From positions 2,294,001 through 2,358,000 of the forward strand of contig CP099605.1 of NCBI GenBank assembly GCA_024372625.1: DNA of 64,000 nucleotides, given 5' to 3'. Position numbers and translations under genes: made by a program. Below the pieces are notes generated by a model that saw nothing but the letters and a program-made list of their open reading frames with translations, did no database searches and was not told the origin of the DNA. Source of the DNA: Comamonadaceae bacterium OTU4NAUVB1. Its GTDB lineage: Bacteria; Pseudomonadota; Gammaproteobacteria; Burkholderiales; Burkholderiaceae_C. The stretch's first letter is position 1, and each line of letters opens with the position of its first letter. Below, one piece after another: positions 25,770 through 33,637 of the stretch.

Positions 25770-28430
25770 GTGACGAAAGTACTAAAGAGCGTACGTTTGG
25801 GTACATTGCTGGCTTTTGCAGGCTGCGCATCCGCCCCCACGTGGGCGGCGGACCTGATGCAGCTGACGATCCAGGGCAAGAGCTTCACGCTGACGTCGGC
25901 GGCCACGGTGAGCTACGGGGCCAACAACGTCTTCACGCAAAAGATGCTCCAGCCCGGCACGTACTCGTGCGACGACGGCTTCTTCGGTGACCCGGTCTGG
26001 GGCGTGCTCAAGGCGTGCTATGCGGAGAATGCGCTGCAATCGACGCAGAACGCCCAATTGCAGCGCCTGACCCCGCAAAACACCACCTTCACCCTGGCCA
26101 AGACCACCGTCGTGAGCTACGGCGTGAACAACGTCTTCAACCAGAAGACCCTCGCCCCGGGCACCTACGCGTGCAGCGACGAGTTCTTCGGCGACCCGTT
26201 CTGGGGCGTGCTCAAGGCCTGCTACGTGCCCGCGGCCACCACCCAGCTGACCAAGCTGGTCGACCAGCCCAACACCTTCAGGCTCGCCACGCCCAGCGTG
26301 GTGAGCTACGGCGTGAACGGCGTGTTCTTCCAGAAGACGCTGCAAGCGGGCACCTACAGCTGCGACGACGGCTTCTTCGGCGACCCGCTGCGCGGGCTCC
26401 TGAAGGCCTGCTACACCAGCGCCGGCACCACCGCGCCGAGCACGCAGGTCGTCGCCGCGCCGGCGCCCGCTCCCGTGCTGCAGAAGCCCACGCCCGTGGC
26501 GACGGCCCCGACGCCCGTCACCCCCAGCGGCACGGTCGCGGCCGTCTCGGGCGACGTGATGGTCAACGGCGCGGTCTCCAACGCCGAGTACCAGGCCATG
26601 GCCCAGAAGATGGGCACCGAGGAGGCCATCGCCTACCGCTACGGCCCCTCCTCGGCCGAGTACGGCACGGCCAGCCAGGGCGGCCTGCCGACGTACGCCA
26701 AGCGCCAGAGCCAGCCCTTCAACATGGTCTCCATCCAGAACCCCAACGGCCTGGGCGACCGTGGCTGCGGCTGGACGAGCTGGTGCGGCACCTGGCAGGT
26801 CGGCGGCGCCCTGGAGTACCGCGCGGGCGACTACAGCTCCAACATCCTGAACTTCGCCTACGTCGCCGACGCCAACCCGGAGGCGAGCTTCTACAGGAAG
26901 TCCTATGCCGCGGCCGTGGGCTCGGTGCAGACCCTCAACGTGGGCCACAACACCACCTCCATCGAGCCCGAGCCGAGCTGGACGACCTACGCCGGGGCGG
27001 CCAACGACGGCGGCGCGATCGACGCGAACATCGACACCTACAAGAACTCCTTCACCCTGGAGAAGCCCGTCGCCCTGGCCAAGTGCTACGGGCGCGGCGG
27101 CTGGTGCACCAACTCCCTGGCGGTGTACGCCGACGGGCGCATCATCGGCGTGGGCAGCAACACCTCCCACAACTTCGTGAGCACCAAGCTGCCCGCGGGC
27201 AAGGTGCCCACCGCCCTGACCATCACCAACAGCGGCGAGTTCGCCCTGGTCACGGTGTGGGACACCGCGGCCATGCGCGGCCAGATCGCGGTGGTCGCCC
27301 TGGGCGACGGCTGCCAGAGCTGCACCATGGCCAGCGAGGGCAACTGGGGCGCCAACTGGGGCAACTGGAAGCGCTCCTACCCCGGCATGCCCGGCCTGGG
27401 CAACTACAACTTCGCCAAGGTCATCGGCTACGTGGACCTGCCCGAGACCCTGAAGGCGCCCACCGAGATCGCCGCGACCACCGGCTTGTTCTGGCAGGAC
27501 TACGAGCGCATCCGTAACTTCTGGGAGACCGACCTGGACGACCCGGCCATGCGCGCGCGCTACGCCAGCGGCGAGTATTCCAACGCCTACGCCCGCGCCG
27601 GCATGGCGGTGGTGATCTCCAAGTCGGAGAAGCGCGCGGCCTTCGTCGACCTGCGCCCGCTGTTCGCCTACTACAAGCAGCAGTACTTCGTGCAGTCGCA
27701 GTCGGGCTTCAACGCCATGATCGCCAACCGCGGCGACGGCGCCAGCCAGTGGCCCTACACCTTCGAGGTCGCCCCCTCGCAAAAGCCCAGCGTCATCAAG
27801 GTCGTCGACCTGCCCAACCGCCCCACCGCCGTCAAGATGAGCCTGAGCGCGCCCCACCGCGCCTTCATCGCCACCCAGGAAGGCAAGCTGCGGGTGTTCG
27901 ACCTCGGCGCGGGCTACCTCAACCAGACCGCCGGCGGCACGCCCTCGGACATCGCCGAGAAGTTCTCCGTCGACGTGGGCCGCAACCCGACCAACATCGG
28001 CTACATCAAGGAACACATGACGGGCAACAACTCCTCGGTCAGGACGATCTTCCCGAACACGCCGCAGCGCGAACTCCTCGTCACCTCCCGGGGCGACCGC
28101 AAGGTCCAGTGGGTGCGCTTCGACAACGACATCGCCTCCGGCTCGGTGGTGCGAACCCTCCAGGAGAGCCGCATGATCGACCCCATCTCCACCGAGGACG
28201 GCGAGAACCACGGCACCGAGAGCTACATGGTCACCGTGGCCGACTACGCCGGCAAGGGCATCCACAACTTCCTCTACGGCCCCATCATCTGGCACACCTA
28301 CGACGCCTCCAAGGCCTGCTCCTCGGCCAAGGGCGGCTGCCAGATGCTCAACGGCGCACCCTTCGAGTACGGCGGCACCTTCAAGGTCCCGGGTAAACCC
28401 TTCCACGGCGCAGTAGCCAACATCAACTGA
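25770..28430 (+). CDS. Exported protein with three Cys-paired tandem modules and a propeller-like part; function unknown
   Basis: 886 residues. GTG 25770 is chosen because AGGGG lies 7 bases upstream and a signal peptide follows (MTKVLKSVRLGTLLAFAGCA, then APTWA before ADL). FAGC could be a weak lipobox. Three modules (29-84, 98-152, 160-215) share the pattern VSYG-N-VF-QK-L-GTY-C-FFGDP-G-LKACY, each with two Cys 16 residues apart (67/83, 135/151, 198/214), probably disulfides. A Pro/Ala/Thr linker (221-255) leads to a 630-residue part with repeated strand patterns such as LAVYADGRIIGVGSN and RAFIATQEGKLRVFDLGAG, like a WD/YVTN propeller. I recall similar Y-G-N/FGDP/K-C modules in secreted carbohydrate-active enzymes, so glycan binding is possible. 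No catalytic motif is visible. Single-gene transcript with its own terminator. Confidence 0.8.
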   Translation: MTKVLKSVRLGTLLAFAGCASAPTWAADLMQLTIQGKSFTLTSAATVSYGANNVFTQKMLQPGTYSCDDGFFGDPVWGVLKACYAENALQSTQNAQLQRLTPQNTTFTLAKTTVVSYGVNNVFNQKTLAPGTYACSDEFFGDPFWGVLKACYVPAATTQLTKLVDQPNTFRLATPSVVSYGVNGVFFQKTLQAGTYSCDDGFFGDPLRGLLKACYTSAGTTAPSTQVVAAPAPAPVLQKPTPVATAPTPVTPSGTVAAVSGDVMVNGAVSNAEYQAMAQKMGTEEAIAYRYGPSSAEYGTASQGGLPTYAKRQSQPFNMVSIQNPNGLGDRGCGWTSWCGTWQVGGALEYRAGDYSSNILNFAYVADANPEASFYRKSYAAAVGSVQTLNVGHNTTSIEPEPSWTTYAGAANDGGAIDANIDTYKNSFTLEKPVALAKCYGRGGWCTNSLAVYADGRIIGVGSNTSHNFVSTKLPAGKVPTALTITNSGEFALVTVWDTAAMRGQIAVVALGDGCQSCTMASEGNWGANWGNWKRSYPGMPGLGNYNFAKVIGYVDLPETLKAPTEIAATTGLFWQDYERIRNFWETDLDDPAMRARYASGEYSNAYARAGMAVVISKSEKRAAFVDLRPLFAYYKQQYFVQSQSGFNAMIANRGDGASQWPYTFEVAPSQKPSVIKVVDLPNRPTAVKMSLSAPHRAFIATQEGKLRVFDLGAGYLNQTAGGTPSDIAEKFSVDVGRNPTNIGYIKEHMTGNNSSVRTIFPNTPQRELLVTSRGDRKVQWVRFDNDIASGSVVRTLQESRMIDPISTEDGENHGTESYMVTVADYAGKGIHNFLYGPIIWHTYDASKACSSAKGGCQMLNGAPFEYGGTFKVPGKPFHGAVANIN
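25854..26414 (+). repeat. Three tandem coding modules of about 56 codons
   Basis: Units at 25854-26021, 26061-26225 and 26247-26414 encode the Cys-paired modules of the exported protein. They are clearly related at protein level but diverged in DNA, so the duplication is old and kept by selection. Confidence 0.85.
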
Positions 28431-28461
28431 AGACACGGCCGCACGGCGGCCTCCCGCGAGA

Positions 28462-28489
28462 AAGCCGCTGCGTCCGCAGCGGCTTTTTT
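28462..28489 (+). terminator. Rho-independent terminator
   Basis: 10-bp perfect stem AAGCCGCTGC / GCAGCGGCTT with a 4-base loop, running into a short T stretch. It lies 31 bp after the stop of the large exported protein gene. Confidence 0.88.
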
Positions 28490-28540
28490 CGTGTGTTGGG
28501 GTGCGGTCCGCCCGCGCAACCCTCCTCCCGGACCCGGCGC

Positions 28541-28879
28541 TCAAAACCAGGCCTGCGCGAGCCCGAAGGCGAGTGCCGCGCAGCCGAACCACAGCGACCA
28601 GCGTGGCCGGTAGGCCAGCAGCACGACGAGCGCCGTGCCGGCGATGCTCAGCAGCCCCAGCCACCACAGAATCCCCACCGAAACCGACCCGGCGTCCAAG
28701 CAGGCGAGGTGCAAGGCGCCGGCCAGCAGGGCGCCCCCCGCCAGGCGCAGCGGCCGCACGAAGCGGCTCGGCCATTCGTGCCGGAGCATCTCGCATCGAT
28801 GGCGGTCCATCGCCAGTGCCAGCGTCGTGAAGCCCGCGCAGGCGATCGCGAGCGCCGTGAGTGCCGCTGGCGCGCTCAT
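28541..28879 (-). CDS. DUF3325-type small membrane protein
   Basis: 112 residues with four hydrophobic segments (about 5-23, 45-62, 67-88, 92-110). The pattern, size and location match the DUF3325 proteins found beside PepSY membrane proteins in siderophore-uptake clusters. Its start overlaps the stop of the PepSY gene (ATGA at 28876-28879), so it is translationally coupled and the last gene of the iron-uptake operon. Biochemical role unknown. Confidence 0.75.
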   Translation of the reverse strand: MSAPAALTALAIACAGFTTLALAMDRHRCEMLRHEWPSRFVRPLRLAGGALLAGALHLACLDAGSVSVGILWWLGLLSIAGTALVVLLAYRPRWSLWFGCAALAFGLAQAWF

Positions 28880-30447
28880 GGCGCGCGCAACCTGAAGGCC
28901 ATGACGCCGTGCAGGACGGCGAAGACCAGCATCGCCAGATCAAACCCGGCCACGCTCCACTGGCCCTGAGCGATGCTGAGCAAGAGGCCGGTGCCGCCGG
29001 TGAGCGGGTTGACCACCGGCAGCAAGGCAAACAGCAGGGCAGCCAGGCCAAGTTGCTCGCGCCAGGCCGCGCGATGCCGGCGGAACGCGGCATGCGCCAA
29101 GCACAGCGCCCACATGCCAAAGAAGCCGTGAACCTCCCAGTCCGCGCGCTTCGGCAGATCGACCGGGATCAGTCGGTTGCCCCAGAAATAGCTCGCCGTC
29201 GCCACCGAGAGTCCCGCGACGGCGGCGACGTTGAGCATCTCGACGAGGCGCTGGCCAGGCGGCGTGCGGCCGAGCTTGCGACGCTCTGGCAGTCGCTTGA
29301 CGATCCACAGCACCAGCCCCGTGGCCACCATCGCCGTGCCGATCACGCCCGCGACGAACAGCAGCCAGCGTGCGCCAGGGCCGGCGAAGCGCCCGAGGTG
29401 CGGCGCGGTCAGCGCGTTGTAGACGGCGAGCGCGCCCGAGGGCGCCGCTGTCGCCGGCCCTTCAATGCGCTCGCCGGTCGTGCCGTCGAAGCGCATCCGA
29501 TCGCCGGCGCCACGGTTGAGCAGACTGCGACCGCCCTGCTCACGCAGTTCGATGGTCGCCTTTGCCGTGTCCGGCTGATGGACCACGATGCTGCCGACCC
29601 CGTGCTCGGGCCACCGGGCGCGGGCCTGCGCGAGGAGGGGCGCCAGCGCGACCAGAGGCACGACGTCGGTGCCGTCGCGTGTCGCGACACGGCTGGCATC
29701 GTTGCTGCGCGCAGTCGGCGCCGCGCCGCCGCGACGCTCGGTGGCGAAGGCCTGCGTGTCGCCCTGGTAGACCGCGTCGATACCCCACGGCATGAGCGGG
29801 TTCATCATCAGCAGCAGGCCGCTGAACGTGATGACGACATGGAACGGAAGCCCGAGCACGGCCGTCGCGTTGTGGGCGTCGAGCCAGGAACGCGGACCCT
29901 TGCGCGGGCGGAAGGTGAAGAAGTCCGTGAAGATCTTCTTGTGCGTGATCACCCCACTGAGGATGGCCACGAACATCACCATCGTGGCGATGCCGACGAT
30001 CCACCGCGCCCCGGTGCGCGGCAAGGCGTGCAGTTCGAAATGGAAACGGTAGAGGAAGTTGCCGCCTCGGGTGGCGCGCTGCTCGATCACCTCCCCCGTG
30101 GCGGCGTCGAGTTCGGCGCGTCGGGTGCCGGCACGGCCTGGCGCCGCGCCGTGCTCTCGCCAGCTCGCCTGGATCGACGTCGTCCTGGCGCCGGGCAGTT
30201 CGAGCGTCCATGCCGCCGCGCCGGGCGCCAGGCGCAGCATGGCGTCGATGGCGCTCTCGGGCGAGAGATCCCGGGGCACCGACGCGTGCAGTTCGGGTTT
30301 CATCCAGACGTCGATCTCGTCGCGGAAATAGCTGAGTGTCCCGGTGAAGAACACCGCATACAGCAGCCAGCCCAGCAGCAGGCCGCTCCACGTGTGGAGC
30401 CACGCCATCGACGGGCGCAGGCCCTGGGGTCGGCCGTCGACCCTCAT
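28876..30447 (-). CDS. PepSY-associated transmembrane protein (iron-uptake related reductase-like)
   Basis: 523 residues. The start at 30447 gives MRVDGRPQGLRPSMAWLHTW, with the first helix SGLLLGWLLYAVFFTGTLSYF. Further helices are at about 165-185, 210-235, 360-385 and several at the C-terminus. PepSY-type periplasmic stretches lie between, and the membrane His residues (in WLHTW, HNATAVLGLPFHVV) are those often linked to heme or iron handling. Family members are thought to reduce or release iron from siderophores at the inner membrane. ATGA overlaps on both sides (DUF3649 before, DUF3325 after) and the TonB receptor upstream place it in an iron-uptake operon. Confidence 0.83.
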   Translation of the reverse strand: MRVDGRPQGLRPSMAWLHTWSGLLLGWLLYAVFFTGTLSYFRDEIDVWMKPELHASVPRDLSPESAIDAMLRLAPGAAAWTLELPGARTTSIQASWREHGAAPGRAGTRRAELDAATGEVIEQRATRGGNFLYRFHFELHALPRTGARWIVGIATMVMFVAILSGVITHKKIFTDFFTFRPRKGPRSWLDAHNATAVLGLPFHVVITFSGLLLMMNPLMPWGIDAVYQGDTQAFATERRGGAAPTARSNDASRVATRDGTDVVPLVALAPLLAQARARWPEHGVGSIVVHQPDTAKATIELREQGGRSLLNRGAGDRMRFDGTTGERIEGPATAAPSGALAVYNALTAPHLGRFAGPGARWLLFVAGVIGTAMVATGLVLWIVKRLPERRKLGRTPPGQRLVEMLNVAAVAGLSVATASYFWGNRLIPVDLPKRADWEVHGFFGMWALCLAHAAFRRHRAAWREQLGLAALLFALLPVVNPLTGGTGLLLSIAQGQWSVAGFDLAMLVFAVLHGVMAFRLRAP

Positions 30448-30755
30448 GCAGTGCTCGCGCCGACGGCCCGTGCGAACAACGCCATGGCGGTGGCCGGCAG
30501 GCCGATGCCCGCCCAGGCGCGCCAGGCGCTCGCGCAGCCGAACGCCCACAGGGCGGCGACGGCATGCGAGACGAAGGCCGCCATCGTCGCCGCCAATGCC
30601 GAATCGACGCGCGAGGCGCCACCGGCCGACAGCCCGAGCGCCACGCCATGGGCCACGCAGATCGACAGGATGTGGCCGCCCGACACCGCGGCAATCAGGC
30701 GCGAGGCCACGCCGAGGCGATAGCGGATCAGTGGAAAACGAGAGGTGACAGGCAT
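30444..30755 (-). CDS. DUF3649-type small membrane protein
   Basis: 103 residues from ATG 30755. Three hydrophobic segments (about 18-42, 52-75, 80-98) and the sequence FPLIRYRLGVASRLIAAVSGG with SICVAHGVALGLS fit the DUF3649 family, whose genes occur with PepSY proteins and TonB receptors. It starts 26 bp after the receptor stop and overlaps the PepSY gene by ATGA. Role unknown; an iron-uptake accessory function is inferred from context only. Confidence 0.75.
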   Translation of the reverse strand: MPVTSRFPLIRYRLGVASRLIAAVSGGHILSICVAHGVALGLSAGGASRVDSALAATMAAFVSHAVAALWAFGCASAWRAWAGIGLPATAMALFARAVGASTA

Positions 30756-30781
30756 GTGCGGGCGACCGGGTGCGATGGATG

Positions 30782-32746
30782 TCAGAAGCGCAGGGTCGAA
30801 CCGACCCATAGCCGGCGACCGTAATTGTTCTTGCCGTAGGTGGCCTGGTCCAGCCGCTTGTCCGACAGGTTGTGGATCGCGGCGTTGAGCGTGACGTCGC
30901 GATTCCAGTCGTACGAGGCGCCGACGTCCGCGGTGGTGTAGGCGGGAGCCGGCCGCGTGCCGAGGGTCGCGCCGTACTCCTCGCCATAGTGTGCCAGCGC
31001 GCTCCACACGGTCAGTGCGGGTGTCGCCTTCCAGGTCGCCCGCACGTTGGCCATGCGCTCGGGTGTGAGTGCGAGCGGCGCGCCGATGTTGGCGCCGGTC
31101 TTCTGCTGCGAGTCGGTGTGGGTGTAGTTGGCCTTGAGCTGCACCGTGCGGCTCACGTCCCACTTCGCGTTGAGCTCGACGCCGGCGATGGTCGCCTTGT
31201 CGATGTTCACCCGGTCCATGACGATGTAGCGGTTCCAGGTGCGCGTGGTCGTCACCGTCGACAGCTTGTCTTGAAAGTCGTTGTAGAAGAAGGTGATGCC
31301 GCCCGAGATCGTCCTGCTCGGCGCCCAGAGACTCGACACCTCGTAGTTGGTGCTGGTCTCCGGCTTCAGGTCGGGGTTGCCGAGCATGACGAAACGGTTG
31401 CGCCGGACATAGGCGTAGTCCGGAATCACCGCGCGCAGTTCGGGCGCCTTGAAGCCGCGCGAGACGCCGCCCTTCAGGGTCCAGCTGTCGGTGCCGTGCC
31501 ACACCGCGTACAGACGAGGATTGGCATGCGTTCCGTACTGGTCGTGGTGGTCCAGCCGCAACCCGCCGGTCAGGGCGAAACGCTCGGTGATCGACCATTC
31601 GTCCTCCAGGAACACCGCCTTCTGCGTCGTGCCGAAGCGATAGGTCACCTGGTCGCCGAGGCCGGGGTTCCAGTCGGACAGCGAGGTGTCGTTCCACTGC
31701 ACCCCGCTGGTGACCAGGTGGCCGCGCCAGGGCATGACCAGCTTGGCATCGAACACCGTGTTCTTCACTTCGGGCGCGCGGTCCGAGAACTCGTTCTGCG
31801 CCACGGTGCCATCGCTAACGCCGATGCGCGAGGCGCGCTCCCAGGCCAGCGAGACCTCGGACGATGCCCAGCCGTAGCGGCCCCGGTGCGTGACCGATGC
31901 GTGGTCGCGGTCGTTGTCCTGCTCGCGCGTCGCCCAGTTGGCGCTCGTGCCTTCGCCGTTGTGCAGGCGGGCGGCGCCTGCCTGCACCACGATGTCGTGA
32001 TGGAGATTGGGCGTGATCGCCAGGCGGGCGGTGAGGTCGGTGTGGCGCGCCCGTGCGAAGCCCCCATTCGCCAGATCGTCGTCGGCCTGGCGATCGAGCC
32101 GTCGGCCCCAGACCTGCAGGCCGAGCAGTTCGTCCTTGATCGGTCCGCCCGCGAAGAACTGGACCTGTCTGCCATTGCCGTAGTCCTTGTGCTGCTGTGC
32201 CGTGTGGTCGAGGTTGACCGAACCGCCCCACGCCGAGGGCACCTTGCGCGTGATGACGTTGATCACCCCGCCGATCGCGTCGGAACCGTACAGGGAGGAC
32301 ATCGGTCCGCGCACGACCTCGATCCGCTCGATCGCCTCGGCCGGAGGAATGAAGCTCTGCTCCATGCCCGCGCTGCCGTTGACGCGCGCATCGCGCGTGC
32401 TCTGCCGCTTGCCGTCGACCAAAATCAGCGTGTATTCACCAGGCATGCCCCGGATGGAAATCTCGCTCTCGTTGGCGGTGCCGGTCACGGCGACGCCCTC
32501 GACATCGCGCAGGGCATCGGTCAGGTCGCGGAAGGAGCGCCTGCGCAGTTCTTCGCCCGTCACCACCGTGATGGACGCCGGCGCGTCCTTCACCTGCTGC
32601 GCCGACCCCGACGCGGTGACCACCACCGTGGCGAGGTCGGCGGCGTCCTGCGCACGGGCCCGGTCGGTGGCGAGCACGCCCGCAAGGGCCGCGACGGCGA
32701 TCGCCACGAGGCGCGCGGAAGGGGTGGAATGTGACAGGAGGGACAT
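30782..32746 (-). CDS. TonB-dependent outer membrane receptor (siderophore type)
   Basis: 654 residues. The start at 32746 has AGGAGG just upstream; a longer start at 32812 would run back through the Fur-like site. A signal peptide ends RARA, followed by the TonB-box-like ATVVVTASGS and a plug domain with SITVVTGEEL, EISIRGMPGEYTLILVDGKR and VRGPMSSLYGSDAIGGVINV. About 22 barrel strands follow, with a C-terminal aromatic residue (GSTLRF). Similar to FepA/CirA/BfeA-type ferric-catecholate receptors; the exact ligand cannot be told. First gene of the operon with DUF3649, PepSY protein and DUF3325, and divergent from a two-component system. Confidence 0.9.
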   Translation of the reverse strand: MSLLSHSTPSARLVAIAVAALAGVLATDRARAQDAADLATVVVTASGSAQQVKDAPASITVVTGEELRRRSFRDLTDALRDVEGVAVTGTANESEISIRGMPGEYTLILVDGKRQSTRDARVNGSAGMEQSFIPPAEAIERIEVVRGPMSSLYGSDAIGGVINVITRKVPSAWGGSVNLDHTAQQHKDYGNGRQVQFFAGGPIKDELLGLQVWGRRLDRQADDDLANGGFARARHTDLTARLAITPNLHHDIVVQAGAARLHNGEGTSANWATREQDNDRDHASVTHRGRYGWASSEVSLAWERASRIGVSDGTVAQNEFSDRAPEVKNTVFDAKLVMPWRGHLVTSGVQWNDTSLSDWNPGLGDQVTYRFGTTQKAVFLEDEWSITERFALTGGLRLDHHDQYGTHANPRLYAVWHGTDSWTLKGGVSRGFKAPELRAVIPDYAYVRRNRFVMLGNPDLKPETSTNYEVSSLWAPSRTISGGITFFYNDFQDKLSTVTTTRTWNRYIVMDRVNIDKATIAGVELNAKWDVSRTVQLKANYTHTDSQQKTGANIGAPLALTPERMANVRATWKATPALTVWSALAHYGEEYGATLGTRPAPAYTTADVGASYDWNRDVTLNAAIHNLSDKRLDQATYGKNNYGRRLWVGSTLRF

Positions 32747-32794
32747 GGTGATGGGCCCTGCGGACAGGCCGAAAGGGCGGGAGCGAGTTGTTTG

Positions 32795-32813
32795 AATGGG
32801 AATCGTATGCATT
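32795..32813. promoter_or_regulatory. Fur-box-like site
   Basis: AATGGGAATCGTATGCATT matches AATGAGAATCATTCTCATT at 14 of 19 positions. It is between the divergent TonB receptor (start 32746) and response regulator (start 32873) genes, where iron-bound Fur would block transcription. The left half is close to consensus, the right half weaker. Confidence 0.5.
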
Positions 32814-32872
32814 AACCTCGGGCGTTCTGGACAGGTTGAGACGCCGCCCGCGTTCCTGCTCCGAACCTCCGA

Positions 32873-33637
32873 ATGCCCGCTGCGCCGCCGCCCGTGACAC
32901 CCCGAATCCTGGTCGTGGACGACCACCGCAAGATCCGCGAACCGCTTGCCGCGCTGCTGCGCCGGGCGGGTTTCGACGTGCGCGTGGCCGACGGCGCGAA
33001 CGCCATGCACCTGGTGCTGCGGCACACGCCGGTCGACTTGGTCGTGCTCGACGTGATGCTTCCTGACGGCGACGGCTTCGCGCTGTGCCGGGAGTTGCGC
33101 GCGGCCGGTGGCCCGCCCGTGATCCTGCTGACGGCACGCGGCGAAGCGCACGACCGCATCGCGGGGCTCAACCTCGGTGCCGACGACTACGTCGTCAAGC
33201 CCTTCGAACCCGAAGAGCTCGTCGCGCGCATCCACGTCGTGCTACGCCGCATCGTGCCGGCGACGGCGGCGCGCGACGGCGGCGCGCCCGAGCCCGCCGA
33301 GACGTGCGCGCCGGGGCGGTTCATCTTCGGCCCGTGGCTGCTCGACGAGGGCATCGCCCGGCTGACGCACGACGATGGGTGCTCGGTCGAGCTCAGCGGC
33401 ACCGATCTGCGGCTGCTGGGCGCGTTGGTGCGCCACGCGCGTGCCGTGGTCAGCCGCGAGAGGATCCAGGAACTCACCGGCCGCGCACCGCATCCCGGCT
33501 TCGAGCGGACGATCGACCGGCAGATCAGTCGCCTGCGCGTCAAGATCGAAGCCGATCCGCGTCAGCCCGTGCTCTTGCGCACGGCCTGGGGCGACGGCTA
33601 CATGCTCACCGTCGACGCGGTGGCGCTTGCGCCATGA
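32873..33637 (+). CDS. OmpR-family response regulator
   Basis: 254 residues. Receiver domain (10-125) with acidic pocket VVDDH, phosphoacceptor D60 in VVLDVMLPDGDGF, and the Lys of YVVKPFEPEEL. The C-terminal winged helix (about 155-250) ends with ELSGTDLRLLGALVRHARAV, RTIDRQISRLRVKIE and RTAWGDGYML, all OmpR/PhoB features. It is coupled to the kinase downstream by an ATGA overlap. Divergent from the TonB receptor, it may set receptor expression in response to iron, siderophore or another signal; that link is inferred from position. Confidence 0.9.
   Translation: MPAAPPPVTPRILVVDDHRKIREPLAALLRRAGFDVRVADGANAMHLVLRHTPVDLVVLDVMLPDGDGFALCRELRAAGGPPVILLTARGEAHDRIAGLNLGADDYVVKPFEPEELVARIHVVLRRIVPATAARDGGAPEPAETCAPGRFIFGPWLLDEGIARLTHDDGCSVELSGTDLRLLGALVRHARAVVSRERIQELTGRAPHPGFERTIDRQISRLRVKIEADPRQPVLLRTAWGDGYMLTVDAVALAP

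Noticed and set aside
25462..28500. Genomic island or phage insertion
   Set aside because: The control region is AT-rich, but the gene itself has codon use like its neighbours, and there is no integrase, tRNA target or flanking repeat.
25782..29120. A 1112-codon open frame on the minus strand opposite the exported repeat protein
   Set aside because: The composition is Gly/Val/Ala/His-rich without motifs, and the plus-strand frame has a signal peptide, ribosome site, repeats and terminator.
32747..32812. A longer TonB receptor starting at 32812
   Set aside because: The extra N-terminus lacks leader character, would overlap the Fur-like site, and the 32746 start has AGGAGG and a normal signal peptide.
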